Origin: Spartobacteria bacterium UBA5019
GTDB taxonomy: Bacteria; Verrucomicrobiota; Verrucomicrobiia; Chthoniobacterales; Terrimicrobiaceae
DNA: 64,000 nt
Direction: 5' to 3'
Assembly (NCBI GenBank): GCA_002396485.1
Contig: DGXZ01000030.1
Coordinates: forward strand, 5,267 to 69,266
Part shown: piece after piece, positions 24,501 through 33,293 of the stretch
How positions within the stretch are numbered: position 1 is the stretch's first letter
Layout: each line of letters starts with the position of its first letter
The notes under the pieces: model-generated
The model's database searches: none
Told to the model about the DNA's origin: nothing
What the model saw: the letters and a program-made list of their open reading frames with translations, nothing else
Program-made: the position numbers and the translations under genes

Positions 24501-27238
24501 GTCAGTCGCCTGAACCGCACACACTCGAAAACTCGGCTCTGGAACTCTCCAAGAGTGCCCGCGCCGGAAACAACGATCCGGTCGCCCTCTTTAAAAATTT
24601 CCGCAGGGAAGAGGAGGCTCGCCTGCGCTCATGGCACGATGCCGGGGGCGGGGGACGCGAGATCGCCCGCCAACGCTCGGACATGGTAGATATTCTTTTT
24701 CGCGAGCTTTTCGAGGGTGTCGTACGTCGTGTTGCGACGAAGCCCCTGTCTGGCCGCCTCTCCGTAGCTGCTTTTGGTGGCTATGGCCGCCGCGAACTCA
24801 CTCCCATGAGTGATGTGGATATCCTTTTTTTACAGGACAAAAGCACGGCCACCAAAGAGGTGGAGGAGATCATTCGCCAGACCTTGCTGGCCCTTTGGGA
24901 TATCGGCTTCAAGGTCGGACACGCGACGCGATCAATCAGCGAGGCCGTGGAAAAGTGCAACGAGGACCCCATCACGAAAACCTCGATGCTCGAGTGCCGG
25001 TTCCTTGCCGGCGAGCGCGAGATTTTCAACCGCTTCAAGGAGCGCTTCCACGACGAGTGCGTGCGCGGCCACGCCGACCAATACATCGCCTGGCGGTTGG
25101 CTAACCAGGCTGAGCTGAGGGTCAAATACGGTCGCACTGTCTTCATGCAGGAGCCGAACATCAAGAGCGGCACGGGCAGCCTGCGCGATTACCAGAGTCT
25201 GCTTTGGATTTCCCAATTCAAGCTGGGGATCAACTCCACAGCGAAGCTTGTCGAGGCCAAGGTTCTTCGCGATGGCGACCGGCGCCGACTGGAGAAAAGT
25301 TACGACTTCATGCTGCGCACCCGCGCCGCCATGCAATACTTGAACGGCCGCTCGGCCGATGTCCTCACGCTCCAGCTCCAGGGGCGGGTGGCCAATGAAT
25401 TCAGCTATCCCCAGAAAAACATTCTCCGCAAGGTCGAGGCTTTCATGCGCGATTACTATGGCCATGCGCGGACGATCTATCTGGTGACAGAAGCGGCCCT
25501 TCGAAAAATGGAGGCCGCTCCGGATGCCCGCCCCCAAGGGATTCTCAGCCTCTTCGGCGTTCGACAAAAACCCGAGAAACTCGACCGTTTCATCATTCGA
25601 AATGGTCAACTCGAGCCCGAGTCGCGCGAGATTTTCAACGATGATCCGTATCGGCTCATAAGGGCCTTCCACCACGCCCAGGTTCGTCAACTCGAGTTCC
25701 ACCCCGAGCTTGTGGACCTCATCCGCCGCCGTCTCCATCTGATCGACCGCACGTTCCAATACGCCATCGCTGCGAGGGAGACGTTCTTCGCCATTCTGTC
25801 CCGGAAGGGCGAGGTCGGGCGGACTCTGCGCCTCATGCATGATCTGGGAGTCCTGGGTCGCTACATTCCCGAGTTCGGCGCGCTGGATTGCCTCGTTCAG
25901 CACGAGTTCTTCCACCGCTACACGGCAGATGAGCACACGCTCGTCTGCATCGAGAAGCTCGACGGCGTTCTCTTTGCTCCCGAAAAAAAACTCGCCGGCT
26001 ACCGACAGATTTTTCAGAAGCTCGAAGACCCCTCGATTCTCTATCTTTCCATCTTGCTGCACGATGTCGGGAAGGCGGCCAACACGCGCCACCACGAAGA
26101 GACCGGAGCTGTGCTGGCCCACAAGGTCGCGCGGCGACTTCAGCTCACTCCCGACCGCCGTCGCATGCTTCTCACGTTGGTGGATTCGCACTATGTCCTC
26201 TCCAAGATGGCCCAAAGCCGGAATCTCGAGGACTCCGCCACGATCGAGGAGTTCGGCCGCATCATTCGCAACCGGAAAAATCTCGATGCGCTCATGCTGC
26301 TCACGCTGGCCGACGGCATGGGCACGAGCGACCAGAACTGGTCCGACTGGAAGGAGGGGCTCGTCTGGACTCTCTACCGCCGCGCAGGCCAATGGCTCGA
26401 AGGCGGTGTCGATGCCATGGAGCAGAGTCGTCGCGACCGCCAGGCGCAGAGAGGGATCGTCCTTGATATGCTCGGCGATGGATTCCGTGATGAGGCGGAT
26501 GCCCACTTCCAGTTTATGCCGATGCGGTATTTTCAAATGTATGAGCCGCTCGAAATAGCTGACCATATGCGGATGTTCCGCGAATTCTTTGAAAACCGGA
26601 ATGCCGACAACGACACAGCGCTCGTTCCCGTCTTCAAATGGATGCCGCGACCCGAGAAAGGCTACACCGAGGTTTGGGTGTGCGGGTGGGACCGCCCGCG
26701 CCTTCTGGAGCGAATCGCCGGGGCTTTCCTGTCGGAGCGCTTGAACATTCTGAGCGCCGACATTTTCACCCGCACGGACAGCCTCGCGCTCGACATCTTC
26801 CGTGTGGCCGGGACGAATCTCATGCCGATCACCAGCCCGCGCGACATTGTCGCCGTGGAGAAGCATCTCGCCGAGGCATTGCACCACGAGGACTATGATT
26901 TCCGTCCGCTTCTGAGCAAGGAGACGCGCCTGCTCACCTACCGGCTTTCGCAAGAGTTCGACCTGCCCACGAGAATCAAAATCGATAACGAGTCGCACCC
27001 TGTTTACACGCTCATCGACATTCAGACCCCCGACCGCCTCGGGCTTCTTTACGACCTCTTGCGGGCCATGGGCGACTGCGGACTTCGTATCGAGATTTCC
27101 CGTATCACGACCGAGATGGATGTCGCGATGGACTCCTTCTACGTTTATGGGCGTGATGGCGAAAAAATCACCGCCACGTCGGCCATCAAGCATCTTCAAG
27201 AGAGCCTACACCGGGCTGCCGTGAAGAATCCCGAATGA
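24497..27238 (+). CDS. glnD: [Protein-PII] uridylyltransferase/uridylyl-removing enzyme
   Basis: The 913-residue bifunctional nitrogen sensor adds or removes UMP on PII according to glutamine level. The nucleotidyltransferase domain has GGYGRRELTPMSDVD with metal-binding D106 and D108. The HD phosphohydrolase has H522-D523 in LLHDVGK followed by THH-like RHHEETGA. Two C-terminal ACT domains are recognisable (about 735-810 and 840-905). The upstream frame is open, but the ATG at 24497 overlaps the OmpA-like stop by four bases and gives the family start. Its own end overlaps the FtsX-type permease gene by four bases. The pairing with envelope genes is unusual but operon-like. Confidence 0.95.
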   Translation: MSQSPEPHTLENSALELSKSARAGNNDPVALFKNFRREEEARLRSWHDAGGGGREIARQRSDMVDILFRELFEGVVRRVATKPLSGRLSVAAFGGYGRRELTPMSDVDILFLQDKSTATKEVEEIIRQTLLALWDIGFKVGHATRSISEAVEKCNEDPITKTSMLECRFLAGEREIFNRFKERFHDECVRGHADQYIAWRLANQAELRVKYGRTVFMQEPNIKSGTGSLRDYQSLLWISQFKLGINSTAKLVEAKVLRDGDRRRLEKSYDFMLRTRAAMQYLNGRSADVLTLQLQGRVANEFSYPQKNILRKVEAFMRDYYGHARTIYLVTEAALRKMEAAPDARPQGILSLFGVRQKPEKLDRFIIRNGQLEPESREIFNDDPYRLIRAFHHAQVRQLEFHPELVDLIRRRLHLIDRTFQYAIAARETFFAILSRKGEVGRTLRLMHDLGVLGRYIPEFGALDCLVQHEFFHRYTADEHTLVCIEKLDGVLFAPEKKLAGYRQIFQKLEDPSILYLSILLHDVGKAANTRHHEETGAVLAHKVARRLQLTPDRRRMLLTLVDSHYVLSKMAQSRNLEDSATIEEFGRIIRNRKNLDALMLLTLADGMGTSDQNWSDWKEGLVWTLYRRAGQWLEGGVDAMEQSRRDRQAQRGIVLDMLGDGFRDEADAHFQFMPMRYFQMYEPLEIADHMRMFREFFENRNADNDTALVPVFKWMPRPEKGYTEVWVCGWDRPRLLERIAGAFLSERLNILSADIFTRTDSLALDIFRVAGTNLMPITSPRDIVAVEKHLAEALHHEDYDFRPLLSKETRLLTYRLSQEFDLPTRIKIDNESHPVYTLIDIQTPDRLGLLYDLLRAMGDCGLRIEISRITTEMDVAMDSFYVYGRDGEKITATSAIKHLQESLHRAAVKNPE

Positions 27239-29754
27239 CTCCCCGGTTTGCGGCTCTTTTCTGGAGGCAGATCGTCCGCCCATGGGCTGCCTACCCCCTT
27301 CTGCCTCTCCTCAATATCCTTGGTATTGCCATCGGCGTTGCTGTTTTTCTGTCGATTCAGATGGCAAATCGCGGCGCCTTGGCGAGTTTCCAAAATGCTG
27401 TCGGCCTCGTCGCCGGGCGGGCCAATCTGGAAATCCGGGGCGATCTGCCCGAAGAGATTTTTCCGCTGGTTGCCAAGACGCCCGGCATCAGCTCGGCCAC
27501 GCCGCTTGTCGAAGGCATAGCCACCCTGCCGGACGCGCCTGGCGACTACTTGCGCATTCTTGGGGTCGATCCATTTACCGGCTCCGGCCTTCGGGTTTTC
27601 GAGCTCATCGACCCGTCAGGCGCGCCGCTCGATTTGGAAATGTGGCTGCGGGAACCCGATGTGATTGCCCTGCCTCCCCAGCGCGACCTGCCGGATGCAT
27701 TTCGCGTTCTTGCCGCCGGCCGCTCGGTGACCCTGCGGCATGGCTTCGATCTCAAAACGGACGATGCCGCCGTGGCATCCGATCCCCGCATTGCCGCGAT
27801 GGATATTGGTTGGGCGCAGCAGTTGCTTGACCTGGGCGGACGTCTCACCTCCATTCAGATTCGCGTGGAGAATCCGCTGGCGATGGATGCCGTCATCGCC
27901 AACCTTCGTGGAATTGCTCCTCCGGATGCGCTCATCGGCCCTCCAGCCCGGCGGGGTGCCGAGACCGAGCTCATGCTCGCTGCCTTCCAGCTTAACTTGA
28001 CCGCCCTGAGCCTCGTTTCCATGGTCGTGGGAGTTTATCTCATCTATAACAGCCTCTCGGCGGCCGTCGTCCGCAGGCGTCATGAAATCGGCATCCTCCG
28101 CGCAAACGGGGCCACCAAGTTGGAAGTGATGGCGCTTTTTCTCGGAGAGGGCCTCTGCTGCGGATTTCTGGGAACGCTGCTCGGCCTTGTGCTGGCAGGC
28201 CCCTTGGCCGCGATCCTCGCCGCGCCGGTGAGCCAGACGGTTTCCTCCCTCTATGCGCTGGTCACGATTGAGCGTCCTGTTCTCACTCCCGGTCAAGTGC
28301 TGTTGGCCTTTGCCGCCGGCCTCGGAGCCTCGCTCATCGCCGCCTGGCGTCCCGCATCGGAAGCGGCGGCCTGTGACCCGGCCCTCGTGATTCGCCCGGG
28401 CTCGCAGGGAGATGCGTTCTCCCATCAATCCCGCCACTGGGGAACCTGGGGCGTCATTTGTCTGATCCTCTCGGCAGGACTGTCTTGGGGCGCGCTCCAT
28501 GGCGGTGGAAAATTTCTCGGGTTTGCCTCCGTGGGCTTGCTGATAGCCGGTTTTTCGCTGCTCGTGCCGACGGCGGTGAATTTCTTTGTTCGGCACGTTC
28601 ACGGGCCGGGCTGGATGATCCGCCTTGCGGCCCAGCACCTCGGACGCTCGCTGCATCGGAATGCCGTCACCATCGCCGCATTGGCCGTGGCTGTGGCCAT
28701 GACGGTGAGTGTTTCCGTGATGATCCACTCGTTCCGCGCCAGCGTGACCTCTTGGCTTGGCAACACCCTCGTTGCCGATCTTTTCATCGCGCCCGCTGCC
28801 AATGAAATCGCTGGTCTCCAGAGCTTCCTGCCATCCGCCGCCGTCGAGTGGGTGCAGCGTGATTCCCGCGTGAGGGAACTTGCCACCTTTCGCGAAATGC
28901 AGGTGCCCTGGGGCAAAAAGACTGCCAATCTCGCCATCATCGAGGGGAGCGCGCGCGGCGAATTGGATTTCGTGGCCGGGCCACCCGATGCCCGCGTCCT
29001 ATTTCACCAACCGGGCATGGTTGCCGTCTCGGAGAGCTTTGCCAACCGCCATGGCACGAAGCCTGGGGACGTGCTCGAGTTTTCCTCGCCCAAGGGGCCG
29101 ACTGCATTTCGGGTTGTCGGAGTGATCAAGGATTTCACGCGGGATAGCGGTCTCGTGATGATTGATCGCCCTAATTTCCGCCAATTCTGGAATGATGAAC
29201 GCCTCCACTCGCTTTCGATCAGTCTGCACGATCCCTTCGCGGCAGCGGCAGTCGCCGAGGATTTTCGAGCAGTTTTCGGGCGCGAGGGCGAGTTCTCGAT
29301 TTATACGAATTCCGACCTGCGCCGCCGCGTTATGGAAATTTTCGACCAGACCTTCGCCGTCACTTCCGTCCTGAGGGCGATTGCCGTGGTCGTGGCCATC
29401 GCCGGGGTCCTGCTCTCGCTCACCACACTCGTCGTCGAGCGCGAGCGCGAAATCGGCATCCTCCGCTCTCAAGGTGCCTCTTGCGCCCAAGTGCGAGGGC
29501 TCATCCTCTCCGAAGCCGCCATGATCGGCCTGCTCGCCGCCGTCGTTGGCCTCCTGTGTGGCGCTTCCATGGCCATGGTGCTCACTTGGGTCATTAACAA
29601 AGCCTTCTTCGGCTGGAGCATCGAACTCCGCTACCCGCTGGGCGTCCTACTTTCCACCCCTCTCTGGATCATCCCTGCCGCCCTCTTCGCCGCCTGGCTC
29701 CCCGCCCGCCGCGCCTCGCTCATCCCGCCCGCCCGGGCGCTCCGGTTTGAGTAA
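27235..29754 (+). CDS. FtsX/MacB-type ABC transporter permease (large, two FtsX domains)
   Basis: An 839-residue inner-membrane protein with an N-terminal membrane helix (about 20-42), a periplasmic domain, then two FtsX-type permease blocks (about 255-400 and 700-835) separated by additional helices and a second periplasmic region. The repeated cytoplasmic coupling motifs RRRHEIGILRANGAT and EREREIGILRSQGAS are diagnostic. This is the eight-to-ten-helix permease layout linked to lipoprotein or lysophospholipid/peptide export. No matching ATPase is adjacent. The ATG at 27235 overlaps glnD by four bases. Confidence 0.9.
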   Translation: MTPRFAALFWRQIVRPWAAYPLLPLLNILGIAIGVAVFLSIQMANRGALASFQNAVGLVAGRANLEIRGDLPEEIFPLVAKTPGISSATPLVEGIATLPDAPGDYLRILGVDPFTGSGLRVFELIDPSGAPLDLEMWLREPDVIALPPQRDLPDAFRVLAAGRSVTLRHGFDLKTDDAAVASDPRIAAMDIGWAQQLLDLGGRLTSIQIRVENPLAMDAVIANLRGIAPPDALIGPPARRGAETELMLAAFQLNLTALSLVSMVVGVYLIYNSLSAAVVRRRHEIGILRANGATKLEVMALFLGEGLCCGFLGTLLGLVLAGPLAAILAAPVSQTVSSLYALVTIERPVLTPGQVLLAFAAGLGASLIAAWRPASEAAACDPALVIRPGSQGDAFSHQSRHWGTWGVICLILSAGLSWGALHGGGKFLGFASVGLLIAGFSLLVPTAVNFFVRHVHGPGWMIRLAAQHLGRSLHRNAVTIAALAVAVAMTVSVSVMIHSFRASVTSWLGNTLVADLFIAPAANEIAGLQSFLPSAAVEWVQRDSRVRELATFREMQVPWGKKTANLAIIEGSARGELDFVAGPPDARVLFHQPGMVAVSESFANRHGTKPGDVLEFSSPKGPTAFRVVGVIKDFTRDSGLVMIDRPNFRQFWNDERLHSLSISLHDPFAAAAVAEDFRAVFGREGEFSIYTNSDLRRRVMEIFDQTFAVTSVLRAIAVVVAIAGVLLSLTTLVVEREREIGILRSQGASCAQVRGLILSEAAMIGLLAAVVGLLCGASMAMVLTWVINKAFFGWSIELRYPLGVLLSTPLWIIPAALFAAWLPARRASLIPPARALRFE

Positions 29755-29772
29755 GGCTCCCCCTCGCGTTTT

Positions 29773-29797
29773 AGCTCTCCTCAAGTTGAGCTTTCTT
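29773..29797 (+). terminator. Weak hairpin after the permease gene
   Basis: Stem AGCTC (29773-29777) with GAGCT (29788-29792), followed by TTCTT. It is short and only a possible terminator. Confidence 0.3.
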
Positions 29798-29813
29798 GGT
29801 CATGGTCCACTAA

Positions 29814-30641
29814 ATGAAATATATCTTTGTATTTTTGACTGCCTTTTTTGGCCTTTTAACCTTGAGCTCTGCGGCTGATCCTTCAAATGCGGCCGCCGTT
29901 GTGGATTGGTCGGCTGGTTGGGTGCAAACGCCCGGGGCATGGGCGACTCTGGCCCTCTTGGTCGGGCTCGAGCTGGTGCTTGGTATCGACAACATTCTGG
30001 TCATCACGCTGGCCGTCGCACGCATCGAGCCCTCGCTCAGGGACAAGGCACGGAATATCGGTCTGCTTCTGGCGCTTGTTCTGCGCCTCGTTGCGCTATG
30101 TGGAGCGAGTCTGCTCATCAGTATGAGCAACCCGGTGACTTCGATTTTTGGTTTCAACCTCTCGGTGAAGGATATCATCCTACTGAGTGGCGGGCTTTTT
30201 CTGACATGGAAAGCGGTGAAGGAAATCCACCATTGTGTGGAACATCCCACGGCGGGCGAAGGCACAGGTGTTGGCGGCGCTGTGACGGCAACGTTCGCCT
30301 CGGCCATTCTGCAGATCGTGCTTTTGGATGCGGTATTCTCGATTGATTCGGTGATTACGGCTGTGGGTCTGACATCCCACATGCAGGTGATCATACTGGC
30401 GGTGCTGGTTTCCTTCGGTGGCGTGCTGGCCTTTGCCAAGCCGATCGGCGAGTTTGTCGTCCGTCACGCTGCTCTGAAAATCTTGGCGCTCTCTTTTCTG
30501 GTCTGCATCGGAATGACCCTGATTCTTGAAGGTCTGCACAAGCATGTGGACAAGGAATTCCTCTACCTGCCGATGGGGTTTGCCCTGCTTGTGGAAATGC
30601 TGCAGATGCGGGCAAGCCGGAATGCGACACGCCATCCATAA
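29814..30641 (+). CDS. TerC-family integral membrane protein, second copy
   Basis: A 275-residue polytopic protein. An apparent signal-like first helix (1-20) precedes the TerC core, whose paired motifs are ELVLGIDN at 53-60 and DAVFSIDS at 172-179. This is the YegH/YoaE/TerC layout, different in detail from the TerC at 1240-2103, so the two are paralogues rather than recent duplicates. Family members act in metal-ion homeostasis, notably manganese. The downstream DedA gene begins 51 bases after its stop and may be cotranscribed. Confidence 0.88.
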   Translation: MKYIFVFLTAFFGLLTLSSAADPSNAAAVVDWSAGWVQTPGAWATLALLVGLELVLGIDNILVITLAVARIEPSLRDKARNIGLLLALVLRLVALCGASLLISMSNPVTSIFGFNLSVKDIILLSGGLFLTWKAVKEIHHCVEHPTAGEGTGVGGAVTATFASAILQIVLLDAVFSIDSVITAVGLTSHMQVIILAVLVSFGGVLAFAKPIGEFVVRHAALKILALSFLVCIGMTLILEGLHKHVDKEFLYLPMGFALLVEMLQMRASRNATRHP

Positions 30642-30692
30642 TGCCGGGCGATTTCGGTTGCCTTGGCCAATGCGTCTGAGCATAACGACGCG

Positions 30693-31340
30693 ATGAGCGA
30701 GTTCATTGATTTTTTCCTGCACGCCGAAAAGCACCTCGAGTGGTTTATCAAAAATTACAACCTCTGGATTTACGCCCTGCTTTTCGCCATCATTTTTTGT
30801 GAGACTGGCCTGATCGTAACGCCGTTTCTCCCGGGGGATTCCCTGCTTTTCGCCGTCGGAGCCCTGGCTGGCAAAGGTCTCATCGATTGGAAAATCATCA
30901 CCCCCCTGCTGCTGGTGGCGGCCATCGTCGGCGATGGCGTGAACTACGCGATCGGAAAGTGGATTGGTCCCAAAGTCTTTCACTACGAATCCAGCCGCTT
31001 TCTCAACAAGGCGCACCTCATGAAAGCCCATGCCTTCTACGAAAAATACGGAGGTCGTGCCATCATTCTCGCCCGCTTCGTTCCCATCGTTCGCACCTTC
31101 GCGCCCTTCGTGGCCGGGGTCGGTTCGATGACCTACTCGAAATTTGCTTTCTACAATGTGACCGGTGCAATCCTCTGGGTCGGCCTCTTCCTCGGCGGTG
31201 GCTACTATTTCGGTGGACTCGAGATCGTGCAGAAAAACATGAAGCTCGTGATCCTCGGCATCATAGTCGTTTCAGTCCTGCCGATCGTGTGGGAATTCTT
31301 CAAAGCCTGGCTCGACAAACGCCGCGAGAACGCGGCGTAG
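30693..31340 (+). CDS. DedA/SNARE-associated family membrane protein
   Basis: A 215-residue inner-membrane protein of the DedA family, whose members flip undecaprenyl phosphate or phospholipids. Characteristic parts are the reentrant PFLPGDSLLFAVGALAG (about 46-62), GDGVNYAIGKWIG, and the second motif FYEKYGGRAIILARFVPIVRTFAPFVAG, with the conserved Glu in FCETGLIVTPF and Arg in ARFVPIVRT. The frame is open from a TTG at 30663; the ATG at 30693 is favoured. It precedes metG tail to tail. Confidence 0.9.
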   Translation: MSEFIDFFLHAEKHLEWFIKNYNLWIYALLFAIIFCETGLIVTPFLPGDSLLFAVGALAGKGLIDWKIITPLLLVAAIVGDGVNYAIGKWIGPKVFHYESSRFLNKAHLMKAHAFYEKYGGRAIILARFVPIVRTFAPFVAGVGSMTYSKFAFYNVTGAILWVGLFLGGGYYFGGLEIVQKNMKLVILGIIVVSVLPIVWEFFKAWLDKRRENAA

Positions 31341-31397
31341 GCGGAAATTTTAGACAAAATTTACAGGACGCAGTAGGGGCTTTTTTCTTGGCTGCCT

Positions 31398-32948
31398 TCA
31401 CTCTTGCTGAGGCTCAATTCGGGGGAAGAGAGGGACTGGCTCACCGAGTTGGTGGCCGTCCGGGAGCGCGCCCCACTGGGCGGCGGGGAGGGAAGCGTCG
31501 CCTGGCCAGTTGAGTTGGGCGCGTATGGCATCCGCTTCGTGGGGGATGATCGGTGACATGAGGATTGAGATGATGCGCAGGGACTCGGAGAGCGTGTAGA
31601 GAACCTCGTCGAGTTTATCGGATTGGGCTGGGTCTTTGGCGAGTTTCCACGGGGCGGTTTCCTCCACATACGCGTTGCAGCGGGTAACGATCTCCATCGC
31701 TGCCTCGATGGCGGCTTGGACTTGGTAGGATTTCATAGCCGCATCGTAGGCGGCGGTTTTTTCCTGAATGAAGGCGGTGAGCGGTGAGTCCATCCGGCGC
31801 AGGATGCCGCTGCGGTAGCGCTTGGCCATGCTGAGGGTGCGGTTCAGAAGGTTGCCGAGGCTGTTGGCGAGTTCGGCATTGTAGCGCTGTTCGAGGCGCT
31901 CGATGCTGAAGTCGGCATCGCGCCCGGTGGAGATGTCGCTGAGTAGGTAATACCGCACGGCAGCTTGGCCGTAGCGGGCTACGAGGACTTCGGGATCGAT
32001 GCTGTTTCCGAGGCTTTTGCTCATCTTGGCACCGGAAATGTTCCACCAGCCATGGACGAGCAGCGTGGGCATCTCGGCGTCGGTGAAGCCGAGGGCTCGG
32101 AGCATGATCATCCAGTAAATGCCGTGGGGCGGTATCAGGATGTCCTTGCCGATGACATGCAGGGCGGGCCAGCGGGATTTGAAAAGGCTGAGATCGGCTC
32201 CCGGCTTGGCGTCGTAGCCGGCGAAGCTGATGTAGTTCGAGAGGGCGTCGAACCAGACATAGGTTACAAAGGCGGGATCGAACGGAAGCTCGATGCCCCA
32301 GGTGAGGCGGGATTTCGGGCGGGAAATGCAGAGGTCGCCGGTGAGTTTCTCCACGGCGTTTCGAAGCTCGGCGACGCGGAAATCGGGGACGACGAGAGGA
32401 TTCGCCGCTTCTGTGCGGGAGTCGATGAGATGGAGGAGCCAGTCGCGGTGCTCGGCGAGTTTGAAGTAGTAATTCTCCTCCTCGATCTCGACGACCTCGC
32501 CCCACTCGGGGCCGAACTCGCCATCGGGTCCGCGTTCTTTTTCGGTGAGGAATTGCTCCTGGCGCACGCTGTAGTAGCCGCTCTGCGTGGCTTTGTAGAA
32601 TTGGCCTTCATCCCAGAGTCGCTGGAGCATGCCTTGCACGCAGGATTTGTGGATATTCTCCACGGTGGCGGCCCAGGCGTCGTGGCTGAGGTCGAGTTTT
32701 TTCCAGAGTTCCACGAATAGGCTGGTGATCTCGGCGACAAACTCGGCCGGCTCGACTCCGCGTTTCTGGGCCGATTGCTGAACCTTCTGTCCGTGCTGGT
32801 CCACGCCTGTGAGGAAGAACACATCGCGTCCGGCGAGGCGCTGGTAGCGGGCGATGGAGTCGGCAAGGACCTTCTCATAGGCGTGGCCGATGTGCGGCGC
32901 GCCGTTGGTGTAATCGATCGCAGTGGTGATGAAGAAAGTGTTCGGCAT
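31398..32948 (-). CDS. metG: Methionyl-tRNA synthetase
   Basis: The 516-residue class I synthetase charges methionine onto tRNA-Met. HIGH occurs in NGAPHIGHAYE near residue 20 and KMSKS in GAKMSKSLGNSID near 300. The anticodon-binding helical domain follows. It lacks the C-terminal tRNA-binding dimerisation domain seen in E. coli and lacks an obvious zinc-knuckle set, so it is a short form. The ATG at 32948 is the family start. Upstream on the same strand are the TPR and SurA/PpiD-like genes, with 6 bases to the TPR gene. Confidence 0.95.
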   Translation of the reverse strand: MPNTFFITTAIDYTNGAPHIGHAYEKVLADSIARYQRLAGRDVFFLTGVDQHGQKVQQSAQKRGVEPAEFVAEITSLFVELWKKLDLSHDAWAATVENIHKSCVQGMLQRLWDEGQFYKATQSGYYSVRQEQFLTEKERGPDGEFGPEWGEVVEIEEENYYFKLAEHRDWLLHLIDSRTEAANPLVVPDFRVAELRNAVEKLTGDLCISRPKSRLTWGIELPFDPAFVTYVWFDALSNYISFAGYDAKPGADLSLFKSRWPALHVIGKDILIPPHGIYWMIMLRALGFTDAEMPTLLVHGWWNISGAKMSKSLGNSIDPEVLVARYGQAAVRYYLLSDISTGRDADFSIERLEQRYNAELANSLGNLLNRTLSMAKRYRSGILRRMDSPLTAFIQEKTAAYDAAMKSYQVQAAIEAAMEIVTRCNAYVEETAPWKLAKDPAQSDKLDEVLYTLSESLRIISILMSPIIPHEADAIRAQLNWPGDASLPAAQWGALPDGHQLGEPVPLFPRIEPQQE

Positions 32949-32954
32949 GGTGTG

Positions 32955-33293
32955 TCAGGAGTCGGTTTTGATTTTTCCGCCCCAGGAGAGGATGCGCGCC
33001 TTGCCGCCTGCGGCTTCAGCCTCCTTGATCTGGCTGTTGCGGACATGGAAAAGCGAGAGGCTGGACCAGGCCAGCATGTCCTGCGGACGGAGCTTTACGG
33101 CTTGAAGCCCAGCTTCAACGGCCTCGGCGTTGCGGCCGTTTTTCATCAGCGACATGCCGAGTGCGTGCCAGCCCTCGAAAAAATCGGGATCCATCTCGAC
33201 ACAGCGCCGGTATTTCTCGATCGCCGCATCCAGATCGCCAACAGCGATGTCCCCCGTGGCATCGTCGAAAAGCTCCTCGATCTTTTGAGCCAT
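32955..33293 (-). CDS. Small TPR protein
   Basis: A 112-residue cytoplasmic protein with about two tetratricopeptide repeats (LDAAIEKYRRCVEMDPDFFEGWHALG and AEAVEAGLQAVKLRPQDMLAWSSLS patterns). The longer open frame to 33353 is rejected because the ATG at 33293 overlaps the upstream gene's stop by one base (TGATG) and begins a clean helical repeat protein. It sits between a folding-factor gene and metG. Its role is unknown; TPRs mediate protein contacts. Confidence 0.8.
   Translation of the reverse strand: MAQKIEELFDDATGDIAVGDLDAAIEKYRRCVEMDPDFFEGWHALGMSLMKNGRNAEAVEAGLQAVKLRPQDMLAWSSLSLFHVRNSQIKEAEAAGGKARILSWGGKIKTDS

Noticed and set aside
24932..27199. Long antisense open frame (755 codons) opposite glnD
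   Set aside because: It is a shadow of the GC-rich third-position pattern of glnD; the glnD domains are complete and diagnostic on the plus strand.
31345..31365. Terminator between DedA and metG genes
   Set aside because: The AAATTTT/AAAATTT stem contains only A/T pairs and would be too weak to rely on.
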